From an uncultured marine group I thaumarchaeote (GTDB taxonomy: Archaea > Thermoproteota > Nitrososphaeria > Nitrososphaerales > Nitrosopumilaceae): a stretch of DNA of 64,000 bases. The position numbers were made by a program, and so were the translations under genes. Under the pieces are notes generated by a model. That model searched no databases. It was not told the origin of the DNA and worked only from the letters and a program-made list of their open reading frames with translations. The stretch spans positions 1 to 64,000 of the forward strand of contig CACIXQ010000001.1 in assembly GCA_902590655.1 (NCBI GenBank). Direction: 5' to 3'. Shown here in pieces: positions 26,572 to 34,810 of the stretch (the stretch's first letter is position 1; each line of letters opens with the position of its first letter).

Positions 26572-26581
26572 CTTTATAAAC
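26572..26581 (-). promoter_or_regulatory. TATA box of tfb
   Basis: On the minus strand the sequence reads GTTTATAAAG, a near-consensus archaeal TATA box ~32 nt before the tfb ATG at 26540, giving a very short leader. Confidence 0.6.
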
Positions 26582-26604
26582 CATGTACTAAAAGGTTAGG
26601 TCTG

Positions 26605-26613
26605 TATTTATAG
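26605..26613 (+). promoter_or_regulatory. TATA box of the NNAGWWA-repeat gene
   Basis: TATTTATAG about 25 nt before the ATG at 26634; this spacing supports that ATG as a leaderless start. Confidence 0.55.
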
Positions 26614-26633
26614 AGATTTGATTGCTGATAGTA

Positions 26634-28199
26634 ATGTCCATGCGTTTTGGTATGAAAATTGAATGGGTTTTTTGTTTTAGCCTGATCGCCTGTATGCTAT
26701 CATTTTCCTCCATTGCTGAATCATATGGTCATGGATTAGGATATGAAATCATGCCGCCAGAAATGCTTGGTTCAAAATTAGTTTCACTTGAAATATCATC
26801 CGATACATGGCCGGATGAATATACAAAAGAAATAATCTTCTCGTTATTTGAAACCGATACTGGTGTTAATGTCGAGAATGTCACATATTTTATTATGCTA
26901 ACTAAGCAAAATGAAGTACTGTTTGACGTAACAGGTCAAAGGGATGATGGTACATTTACTTTAAAACTACATACAACGGAATCTGATCAGATCACTGTTG
27001 AGGAGGCAGGTTCTGATCTTTTTGGTTCACTGTTTGATGGTGGTGAAGTTGTTAATGTGAAAGGCAATGTATTCAGTTCAGGGGGATTGTACGAGTTTAA
27101 GGTGATTATAACAACAGGAGATGATTACTCAAATGTGCTTTCTCCTCCACTGGATTATGATGTAGGTATTTCGTTTTTGGATAAGACATCATACAATATT
27201 GATGACATAAATTTTGGTCAACAGGAGCTTGGTATTATCACATATTATGATTTGATTAATGATGATTTTGTCTATGATCAAAGTAAAAAAATGATCACTT
27301 ATTCGATGCCATTTGATTGGTCTGAGGAAAATATCTTAGTAACTTCTACCATGCATCAGGAGATTATAATCCCAAAAACTTTTGGTGATTTAATGGTGGA
27401 AAGTTTTTCTGCCAGAGTTAATGGATTTGATGTGCAGGAAAGTGTTTTAACAATTGATGATTTTTCACCAGTAAATAGACTTGTTCATCTAGTTTTAAAT
27501 CAAAATGATCTTCTACAAATATCAAAATCAATAGATGGATTCCCCAACAAAATGGACTTTGCTATAATGCCATCTGCAGATAATTTACCTCTTACCACAA
27601 TGACAGAAAATGCGCAATACAAACTAAATCTAAGCTGGGAACCTAAAAATATAGAATCCGGTTCAACTGCTACATTTTTCTTCGAGGTTTTAGATGCATT
27701 CCTCATAGATAGGCAGGTTTCTGTTGCTTATGACCTATCTATATTACATGATGGCGAGAGAATTTTCCAAACAAATGGTAATAGTGTTGATTCTGGACAT
27801 AGCATAATAGAATTTAATATTCCAGATGATGTTACCGGAATAATTACTTTGCAATTTGAAAATTTGAATGGAAGTGATTTAGCTGATGCATCTTTCCACA
27901 TAGTTGTAGATAGAGCTGATATTGAACAGATATCAATTCCTGCTTGGATTAAGAACAATGCGGGTTGGTGGGCAACAGATCAAATTGATGACCCATCGTT
28001 CCTGAAGGGAATTCAATATTTGATCCAAGAAGGAATTATGATTATTCCGCCCACTGAAGCATCAGAGCAGAGTGGTTCACAGACGGTTCCTGCTTGGATT
28101 AAGAACAATGCGGGTTGGTGGGCAACAGATCAAATTGATGATACTGCATTTGTTCAAGGAATTCAGTATTTGATCCAAGAAGGAATTATAGTAGTCTAA
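26634..28199 (+). CDS. Secreted protein with two C-terminal NNAGWWA repeats
   Basis: 521 aa from the ATG at 26634, placed by the TATA box 25 nt upstream. A signal peptide (IEWVFCFSLIACMLSFSSIA) is followed by a large β-rich extracellular part and two copies of a ~37-aa repeat, IPAWIKNNAGWWATDQIDD then a FxxGIQYLIQEGI segment. The same repeat ends the protein at 56.0 kb. The two DNA copies share 55 identical bases (27937-27991 and 28087-28141). The repeat is common in thaumarchaeal envelope proteins; its role, perhaps cell-wall or surface binding, is not known to me. Overlaps the convergent kamA-like gene by 4 nt. Confidence 0.78.
   Translation: MSMRFGMKIEWVFCFSLIACMLSFSSIAESYGHGLGYEIMPPEMLGSKLVSLEISSDTWPDEYTKEIIFSLFETDTGVNVENVTYFIMLTKQNEVLFDVTGQRDDGTFTLKLHTTESDQITVEEAGSDLFGSLFDGGEVVNVKGNVFSSGGLYEFKVIITTGDDYSNVLSPPLDYDVGISFLDKTSYNIDDINFGQQELGIITYYDLINDDFVYDQSKKMITYSMPFDWSEENILVTSTMHQEIIIPKTFGDLMVESFSARVNGFDVQESVLTIDDFSPVNRLVHLVLNQNDLLQISKSIDGFPNKMDFAIMPSADNLPLTTMTENAQYKLNLSWEPKNIESGSTATFFFEVLDAFLIDRQVSVAYDLSILHDGERIFQTNGNSVDSGHSIIEFNIPDDVTGIITLQFENLNGSDLADASFHIVVDRADIEQISIPAWIKNNAGWWATDQIDDPSFLKGIQYLIQEGIMIIPPTEASEQSGSQTVPAWIKNNAGWWATDQIDDTAFVQGIQYLIQEGIIVV
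27937..28141. repeat. 55-bp exact direct repeat (27937-27991 and 28087-28141)
   Basis: Both copies encode the first half of the NNAGWWA repeat, 150 bp apart. Identity at synonymous sites implies recent duplication or gene conversion. Confidence 0.85.
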
Positions 28200-29545
28200 C
28201 CTGCTTTCGTGTATTTTGTTTCAAACTCATCTTCAAAGAAGAACTTTTCACCAAATGCAGGTTCCAAATCATCAAGCCACATTGCACTTTCATCATATTT
28301 AGCAAAGAATGGTTTACCGACCCATTCTGATTCTCTACCCTGTAATAGCTGTAGTGCCATCACTTTTTGCCCATTAACTTCTGACACACCAAGTACATGC
28401 ACTTTACCTGGAGTTGATGACATGCTTGGTCCTCTAACAGTCCTTGCCAGACCACTAACCTGTCTAAATGCTGTTCGGAAGATCTCTTCTGCTTTTACAA
28501 GAGAAACTCCAAAATAGTGTTGAGCGCCAGTATCACGAACAACAAACATGTAGTATGGTATACAACCTAACGAAACCTGTTTTTGCCACATCTTTGCCCA
28601 CATGTTTGCATCGTCGTTTATGTGAGCTAAAAGTGGTGACTGAGTTCTGATTTGGGCACCAGTATTTCTTATACGTTTGATTGCTTCTTTTATTGGATCC
28701 GTTGAGAGCTCAACAAGATGATTAAAGTGTGCCATTACTGCTAGATGTGTCCCGCTTTTTACTATTTTTTCAAAATTTTTCAGAGTTTCATCCGCATCAG
28801 AGTCAGTTAAAAATTTGTATGGCCAGTAAGAAACAGCCTTGGTTCCAATTCTAATTGTCTTTAGGTTAGGTAATTTTGCATCAAGCAAGGCGTCAATATA
28901 GACAGAAAACATGCTAGCCTTCATGATCATTGGATCTCCGCCTGTGAATAAAACATCAGATATTTCGGGATGCTCCTTCAGATATTGTACTAGCTGTTCT
29001 CCTTCTTTCATCGCAAATTTCATCTCATCCATACCGACAAACTGTGGCCATCGAAAACAAAAGCTACAATAAGCATGGCACGTTTGGCTCTGGCTTGGAA
29101 AGAATAGACAAGTTTCATCATACTTGTGTTGCATTCCATAAAGTTTTGTTCCATCCTTTAATTGTGGAACATTTAGTTCCATCTGACCAGCTGGATGCGG
29201 ATTTAATTTTAAACGGATTTCATTTGCAACTCTTTGAATCTCTTTTTTATCTGCACTACTCTTTAGAGTGGCTGCCATTTTATCATAATGTTCAGGAATC
29301 AACATGCCTTTTTGAGGAAATGTTAGAACAAACATAGGATCCTTTGGAATGTTGTCCCAATCAATGAGCTGCTCAACTACGTAGTTATTGGTCTTGAAAG
29401 GAAGTACGTTTCCAACAACTTCCATTTCAAATTTAGCTTCTTCTGACATTTGCTCAATTTGTGGAATTGTGCGAAAATTTGTTAGTGTATAAGATTTAAT
29501 CGATTTAGTCTCGTTCACGGACCAAAGCGCTTGCTGTTCTGTCAT
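28196..29545 (-). CDS. KamA-family radical SAM protein (lysine 2,3-aminomutase-like)
   Basis: 449 aa. The radical SAM cluster is in TCHAYCSFCFRW (C-x3-C-x2-C, about 157-166), followed by DVLFTGGDPMI for SAM contacts, the family pattern of lysine 2,3-aminomutases. HYFGVSLVKAEEIFRTAF and RGPSMSSTPGKVHVLG are conserved in the PLP-binding KamA fold. Substrate is uncertain: N-acetyl-β-lysine osmolyte synthesis would need the acetyltransferase AblB, which is not nearby. Overlaps the preceding convergent gene by 4 nt. Confidence 0.8.
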   Translation of the reverse strand: MTEQQALWSVNETKSIKSYTLTNFRTIPQIEQMSEEAKFEMEVVGNVLPFKTNNYVVEQLIDWDNIPKDPMFVLTFPQKGMLIPEHYDKMAATLKSSADKKEIQRVANEIRLKLNPHPAGQMELNVPQLKDGTKLYGMQHKYDETCLFFPSQSQTCHAYCSFCFRWPQFVGMDEMKFAMKEGEQLVQYLKEHPEISDVLFTGGDPMIMKASMFSVYIDALLDAKLPNLKTIRIGTKAVSYWPYKFLTDSDADETLKNFEKIVKSGTHLAVMAHFNHLVELSTDPIKEAIKRIRNTGAQIRTQSPLLAHINDDANMWAKMWQKQVSLGCIPYYMFVVRDTGAQHYFGVSLVKAEEIFRTAFRQVSGLARTVRGPSMSSTPGKVHVLGVSEVNGQKVMALQLLQGRESEWVGKPFFAKYDESAMWLDDLEPAFGEKFFFEDEFETKYTKAG

Positions 29546-29722
29546 TACTTATTTTATCACATACCATTGTTAAATCTTGGTAAAAAAGGGCAAAATAGGC
29601 GTGAATTTTTGTTTTCTAGGCATGAAGAATTTATAAAAAATTTTGATTGCTGCTTAAATAACTACTGACTGACTGGTATAATTCTGACATTCAGCCTAAT
29701 TTTTGATTAGTGAACAGGGGAG

Positions 29723-31444
29723 ATGGTAGAGGAGCTTAGTGAATTTTCCGCAGGAGAGTTTCAAACTTTTACAGAGTTGTTTCTAGCTGACACCACTCTC
29801 CAAATTTTGGTAGCCATACTCGGCGGTGGTTTGTTATTCATTGCAATAATTTACCACCACTTTGGTAAGCTGTGGGACAGACAAGAGTTTAGTTACACAA
29901 AACCGCACGTGTCAGGAGTTGTCCGTTCTGCGTTGTTAGGTTTGTTTCTGATTGGATTAGTTACTGTTTGTAATGCGCTCATACAACCGGAAATCAGTCC
30001 TCAGTCAATGGCAGTAGCAAATCCTGACGCAATTTCAAAATTTGTAAAAGTATTAAATACAATTAACATACTTGTCGTTGCATTCACGGTTGCTAAGCTA
30101 ATGCCAATTGTGCTGAACAAAGCAGAAAAAACAAAACTCGAAAAGGAAGACTTTGAAAAATGGAAGGAGATGAAAGGGTTTGCAGACGATGAAGATAATT
30201 TATTCTATAAAATATTCAAATGGATTCCACCAAAGACACACCCGGAGGATATGACAAAGGAGGAATTTGAAAAAAATCTACAAACAAAAGATGGAATAAA
30301 TTTTTTGGAAAATTATCGAACAAGTAAGGGGGTTACAATAGGAAGTTATGAAAAGCTGGTAGAATATCCTTTTGGAGAATGGAAGAAGGCGGAGAGGAAA
30401 AAATATCAGAAATATCTCAATAACTGCTTAAGTGGAAATAACGAAACAGGAAGGAAACTTGCACTAGGGGCAAAACCCCAAGAAATCTATCCCATTGATA
30501 CATGGAGGGAAGAAAAAAGACTACGTGGATACGATCCAATAATTCCTGCAGCAAAACCTGCGGGACATGCTGAATTACAACAAGAGCTTGTTCCAAAAAC
30601 AGCTAAGCAAATTCTTCCCGTTGGAATTATTGTTGCCTCTGTTATTGGCGTAGTTGGATGGTGGGGTGTTGATCTTTTTGTTTTAGCCACTGCTACTGGT
30701 GGTCTAGCGTTGGGAGTTGGCTTAGCACTAAAAGAAACATTGGAAAATTATTTTGCGTATATTCTAATTAGGAAAGACAAAGTGTTTGTTGAAGGAGATA
30801 GAATCCAGTTAGCAAGTGGTTATAATGGAATCGTACATAGAATAACTCCTAGAGTTACTTACATAAGACATGCACTTAATGAATCACTTGCCATTATTCC
30901 AACACGACAGTTGGTTACTGCTGAGATAATTAATTATACAAAAGAAATAGAGTTTGTGCCAGCTATAGTTGATGTTGGCGTATCCTATCTTAATGATCCA
31001 AAACAAGTCGCGTCCATCTTGGTTAAAATTGGGAAACGCGCACTAATTGAAGTAAAAGATTCAAAGGGAAATCATGTGTCGGTGCAGAAGCGTTGTCCGT
31101 ACCTTGACCAAAACAAACCAAGCTGTGGATGTGATAAGAATATTCATGTGGATATAGAACAGCCCACTGTCCGGTTTAACAAATTTAATGACTCTTCTCT
31201 TGATTTTTCAATTTGGGTATATGTTAGATCATACGGAGCACAATTCAAAATGAAAAGTACAATGCGGCTAATAATGTATGAAGAATTTAAAAAATACGAT
31301 ATCAGAATTCCATGGCCAATTAGAACGGTTTACCAGGGAGACGAAAAACGGGAAGAAAAGGAAATTGCTGAACGTGAAACCAATAGAAAACAAGTTGTAG
31401 ATGAATTTGGAATTGGTGACTTGTCTCGTGGCGAAGGCGATTAG
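29723..31444 (+). CDS. MscS-type mechanosensitive channel with insert and Cys cluster
   Basis: 573 aa. Three N-terminal helices (about 28-50, 68-90, 108-125), a long soluble insert (about 135-290, charged: EDFEKWKEMKGFADDEDNLF), then the pore helices GWWGVDLFVLATATGGLALG and GLALKETLENYFAYILIRKD and the β-domain VEGDRIQLASGYNGIVHRI. The C-terminal domain holds a cysteine group, RCPYLDQNKPSCGCDKN (C-x8-C-x-C), not normal for MscS. Probably releases solutes on hypo-osmotic shock; the insert and cysteines may add a sensory role. A 177-bp gap precedes the ATG. Confidence 0.85.
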   Translation: MVEELSEFSAGEFQTFTELFLADTTLQILVAILGGGLLFIAIIYHHFGKLWDRQEFSYTKPHVSGVVRSALLGLFLIGLVTVCNALIQPEISPQSMAVANPDAISKFVKVLNTINILVVAFTVAKLMPIVLNKAEKTKLEKEDFEKWKEMKGFADDEDNLFYKIFKWIPPKTHPEDMTKEEFEKNLQTKDGINFLENYRTSKGVTIGSYEKLVEYPFGEWKKAERKKYQKYLNNCLSGNNETGRKLALGAKPQEIYPIDTWREEKRLRGYDPIIPAAKPAGHAELQQELVPKTAKQILPVGIIVASVIGVVGWWGVDLFVLATATGGLALGVGLALKETLENYFAYILIRKDKVFVEGDRIQLASGYNGIVHRITPRVTYIRHALNESLAIIPTRQLVTAEIINYTKEIEFVPAIVDVGVSYLNDPKQVASILVKIGKRALIEVKDSKGNHVSVQKRCPYLDQNKPSCGCDKNIHVDIEQPTVRFNKFNDSSLDFSIWVYVRSYGAQFKMKSTMRLIMYEEFKKYDIRIPWPIRTVYQGDEKREEKEIAERETNRKQVVDEFGIGDLSRGEGD

Positions 31445-31487
31445 TATTTTCTGAAGACTTAAGAATCTGTTTCATTGCGTTGAATTA

Positions 31488-32363
31488 TTGGTCAAATTTG
31501 CTGTTATTGCGGGAAATGCATCCAAGGATCTTGGAAAACGAATTGCAAGGAAACTAAAGGCTCCATATGTAGAAGCAAAAACAAGAGTTTTCCCAGATGG
31601 TGAAAGTAAGATTACATTCGGGCGCATACAAAAAAATAGTATAATATTGGTGGTACAGTCGACATATCCGCCTGTTGATACAAATCTTTTACAAGCTTTA
31701 TCGATTATTTCTCAGGCTAGAAAGGTATCCTCAAAGATCTATGCAATAATACCATACATGGGATATGCGAGGCAAGATAGACAATTCCTAAGTGGAGAAG
31801 TAGTCACCATGTCGATAGTTGCAAGGATGCTTAAGTCTGCTGGTGCACAAAAAATTGTTGTTGTTGATATACACAGTAAAATCGCATTAAATCATTTTAA
31901 AATTCCTAAAGAAAATATTTCCGCAATTCCAGAACTTGCAAAATATTTCAAAAGGATGAAATTGAAAGATGCTTTGGTTGTTTCGCCAGACATGGGTGGA
32001 GCTTTAAGGGCAAAAAAATTTGCTAGTCTGATAGATACTGATTTTATTGCATTAAAGAAATCTAGAAATAGAAATACTGGAAAGGTAGTGATCCAGTCTT
32101 CCAAAGTAGATGTTCGTGGAAAGGATTTGATTTTAGTTGATGACATAATAAGCACAGGCGGTAGTATTGTTAAGGCCACTCAGTTCCTAAAGAAACAAAA
32201 ATGTAAACGAGTTTTTGTGGCATGTACACATGGATTGTTTGTAGAGGGTGCAGAAAAGAAGATCAAAAATGCTGGAGTCTCACGCATTATAAGCACAAAT
32301 ACCATACCTAGAAACACTTCAAAAGTTGACATATCAGGTGTGATAGCAGATTCAATTCGATAA
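31488..32363 (+). CDS. prs: Ribose-phosphate pyrophosphokinase
   Basis: 291 aa from a TTG start (MVKFAVIAGNASKDLGKRI). The PRPP-binding motif DLILVDDIISTGGSI is near 212-226, the catalytic flexible-loop region is YMGYARQDRQFLSGE, and VVVDIHS is present. It makes PRPP for nucleotide, His and Trp synthesis. Only 3 nt separate it from RNase Z, likely the same transcript. Confidence 0.94.
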   Translation: MVKFAVIAGNASKDLGKRIARKLKAPYVEAKTRVFPDGESKITFGRIQKNSIILVVQSTYPPVDTNLLQALSIISQARKVSSKIYAIIPYMGYARQDRQFLSGEVVTMSIVARMLKSAGAQKIVVVDIHSKIALNHFKIPKENISAIPELAKYFKRMKLKDALVVSPDMGGALRAKKFASLIDTDFIALKKSRNRNTGKVVIQSSKVDVRGKDLILVDDIISTGGSIVKATQFLKKQKCKRVFVACTHGLFVEGAEKKIKNAGVSRIISTNTIPRNTSKVDISGVIADSIR

Positions 32364-32366
32364 ATC

Positions 32367-33266
32367 ATGGAACTTATTTTCTTAGGAACTGGTGGTGCGC
32401 AGCCTACTCTTGAACGTTCTACTACATGCATTTGTTTGGTAAAAGATGGAGAAATTTTGATGTTTGATGCTGGGGAGGGTGCACAAATTTCATACTTAAA
32501 ATCAAATCTAGGATGGAATAAAAAAATGAAAATCTTTGTCACACACTTACACGGTGACCATTGCATTGGTATTTTGGGATTCTTGCAAACAATGACTTTG
32601 CAAAATAGAACGGAGCCAATTGAGATTTATGGTCCAAAGGGTATTGAGGAATTGATTGCTGCCAATACAAAAATTATGAATTTTGGTTTATCATTTCCTG
32701 TTCTAATAACACTAGTAAATGAAGGAACGGTTGTAGATGAAGAAAAATATCAGGTTCATGCCTGTGAAGCGGAACACTCTGTGCCAACATTTTCTTTCCT
32801 TTTTGAGGAAAAAGAAAAGCCTGGAACGTTTTATCCTGAAAAGGCTAATTCGTTTGGAATCCCAAAGGGAGAATTATGGCATCAATTACAGCAGGGAGAT
32901 GAAGTTGTGATTGGAAACAAATCGATAAAGCCTTCTGATGTAATGGGACCTAACGTACCAGGGAAAAAAATTGGGATATCTGGTGATACGAGACCTACAA
33001 AAAAACTAGAAGAGTTTTTTGAAAACTGTGATTATCTTGTTTTCGATTCCACTTTTTCGGATGAACTAAAAGAAAAGGCGGTAGAGTCTTGTCATTCTAC
33101 TGCAAAAGAAGCTGCTACTTTTGCAAAAAACACAAATGTATCAAACTTGATTTTAACTCATTTTTCTGCAAGATACAAAAATGACAAGGTTTTGTTGGAC
33201 GAAGCAAAGACTGTTCATGATTCTGTCGTAGCTGCAAAGGATCAATTAAAAATTGAAATTGTTTGA
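32367..33266 (+). CDS. rnz: Ribonuclease Z (tRNA 3'-processing endonuclease)
   Basis: 299-aa metallo-β-lactamase fold. Zinc motif THLHGDHCIGI (about 58-68), GTGGAQPTLERSTTC at the start, HACEAEHSVPTFSF, GISGDTRPTKK and a late ILTHFSARY histidine all match RNase Z. It removes 3' trailers of pre-tRNAs before CCA addition by Cca (34.8 kb). Confidence 0.94.
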   Translation: MELIFLGTGGAQPTLERSTTCICLVKDGEILMFDAGEGAQISYLKSNLGWNKKMKIFVTHLHGDHCIGILGFLQTMTLQNRTEPIEIYGPKGIEELIAANTKIMNFGLSFPVLITLVNEGTVVDEEKYQVHACEAEHSVPTFSFLFEEKEKPGTFYPEKANSFGIPKGELWHQLQQGDEVVIGNKSIKPSDVMGPNVPGKKIGISGDTRPTKKLEEFFENCDYLVFDSTFSDELKEKAVESCHSTAKEAATFAKNTNVSNLILTHFSARYKNDKVLLDEAKTVHDSVVAAKDQLKIEIV

Positions 33267-33279
33267 ATAAAAATACCTA

Positions 33280-33681
33280 TTATTCAATATCAGATACAAG
33301 CCAATCTATCACATCTTCAATGTTTTTTGAATGTAATACTATTTTGATTGGACCCAGTGGTGATTCACTTTCATCATCACACAATACAACAGCATTTGCA
33401 AAAGCAGCTTGTTTGTTAAGATAAAACCAGGTAGAGTCTTCTGTCATGTTACGCATTAGGTGACGGCGATATGCAGTTTTGGTCTTTCTTGTTCTCATAG
33501 CTTCATAGATCTTGGTTAAAGATTCATAGTTGCTTGAATTTGCAACAAAAGAACTATCATCTGTTGTTTCATCCATATCAGTTAGAATATTTGATATGGC
33601 TGTTTTTACCTTATTCACATCTTCTGATTCATTTATGTTACAATAAACAGATATTTTACAATCTACATTTAGAGATCTCAA
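33280..33681 (-). CDS. UPF0201 family protein
   Basis: 133 aa from TTG. The family pattern RMTEDSTWFYLNKQAAFANA-like (TEDSTWFYLNKQAAFANAV) and SPLGPIKIVLHSKNIEDVID is clear. UPF0201 (DUF54) is an archaeal RNA-binding-like fold fused to UPF0200 in some archaea; function unsettled. The TTG overlaps the stop codon of the UPF0200 gene (4 nt), so the two are translationally coupled. Confidence 0.8.
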   Translation of the reverse strand: MRSLNVDCKISVYCNINESEDVNKVKTAISNILTDMDETTDDSSFVANSSNYESLTKIYEAMRTRKTKTAYRRHLMRNMTEDSTWFYLNKQAAFANAVVLCDDESESPLGPIKIVLHSKNIEDVIDWLVSDIE

Positions 33682-34247
33682 ATTTCAATCCATTTTTCAA
33701 TTGTCTTGCTTGCTAGTTGAGTAAGTTCATCTAGTGTAATATCACTATTAGAAATAGTTTCATCAGCTATTGCTATTGATTCACCAATTCCAACGCCCAA
33801 CTCCCTATTGTCACGCTCTTCAAATTTTTCCCTTGTTGCAGGATCGTCTGAACGTCCACGGGAGCTCAAAAACTTGTAGCGAGTATCAGCTGTCGCCTCT
33901 ATTGATAATAGTTTTACAGAGCCAACATTCTTTAAAACTTCAATTTCTGCAGTTGATCTTACACCATCAATAATGATTACTTTAGATTGAGAATTTTTTA
34001 TTGGTTCAGTAAGCAGAGCAGCAATAGCGCCTGGTCCATTTTTCTCACGTAATTCTAACATTAATTTGCCTAAATTATCACCAGTTGGTTCTAGATTACG
34101 CCTTTTTGCCTCAGCACGAACTCCATCGCCTAAATTCAAAGCCTCAAATCCTTTGGTCTTCAATGCAGATACAATGGTTGATTTGCCAGAGCCTGGCATG
34201 CCTGTGAGACAGACTATTAGTTTAGACAAGATAAAATTATTTACCAA
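33678..34247 (-). CDS. UPF0200 family P-loop nucleotide kinase-like ATPase
   Basis: 189 aa. Walker A GMPGSGKSTIV (about 16-26) and downstream VIIDGVRSTAEIEVLKN resemble dephospho-CoA or adenylate kinases. Starts at TTG 34247, or at the TTG eight codons later. Coupled to UPF0201 downstream, a pairing that is a single fused protein in other archaea. Substrate unknown. Confidence 0.82.
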   Translation of the reverse strand: MVNNFILSKLIVCLTGMPGSGKSTIVSALKTKGFEALNLGDGVRAEAKRRNLEPTGDNLGKLMLELREKNGPGAIAALLTEPIKNSQSKVIIIDGVRSTAEIEVLKNVGSVKLLSIEATADTRYKFLSSRGRSDDPATREKFEERDNRELGVGIGESIAIADETISNSDITLDELTQLASKTIEKWIEI

Positions 34248-34270
34248 CCCGAGTCTATGAAGTTACCGGA

Positions 34271-34810
34271 ATGCGAACGTTTGTTGCTATTGAAGTAAAT
34301 AACAAAAATGTTTTGAATTCCATTCATCAAGTCCAATCTGAGTTAAACATCAAAGCTAAACCGATAGAACTCCATAACATGCATTTTACTGTGCAGTTCT
34401 TAGGAGAAGTTTCAGAAGAGATGGTTGGAAAAATTTCTGACGCATTGATTGGTATAGAATTTTCTACATTTTCAATAACTTTTACTGGCATTGGAGCTTT
34501 CCCTAAACCAAACTCCCCACGAGTAATCTGGATTGGAGCTAATGACGGTATCAACGAACTTGAAAAACTAGCGGAAACGGTGCATGCTAAATTATCGGAT
34601 CTTGGTTTTAATCCAGATAAAAAATTCAAACCACATGTAACCATATTTAGAGTAAAAAACAAGATTGAGGGTCTCGCAGATAAATTAGGAAAATACTCAT
34701 CATATTCTTTTGGGAAGCAAGAAATCTCAGAAATTAAATTAAAGAAAAGTGAACTCACGCCTAATGGACCAATTTATACAGATCTGTTGGTTGTGAAAGG
34801 AAAGCAATGA
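34271..34810 (+). CDS. thpR: RNA 2',3'-cyclic phosphodiesterase (2'-5' RNA ligase family)
   Basis: 179 aa. The two HxTx motifs are HFTVQFLGE (about 38) and HVTIFRVK (about 122), the catalytic histidine pairs of 2H phosphoesterases; the N-terminus MRTFVAIEV is typical. It opens 2',3'-cyclic phosphates of RNA, for example after tRNA splicing. Its stop overlaps the cca start by 4 nt (ATGA), the common archaeal thpR-cca pair. Confidence 0.92.
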   Translation: MRTFVAIEVNNKNVLNSIHQVQSELNIKAKPIELHNMHFTVQFLGEVSEEMVGKISDALIGIEFSTFSITFTGIGAFPKPNSPRVIWIGANDGINELEKLAETVHAKLSDLGFNPDKKFKPHVTIFRVKNKIEGLADKLGKYSSYSFGKQEISEIKLKKSELTPNGPIYTDLLVVKGKQ

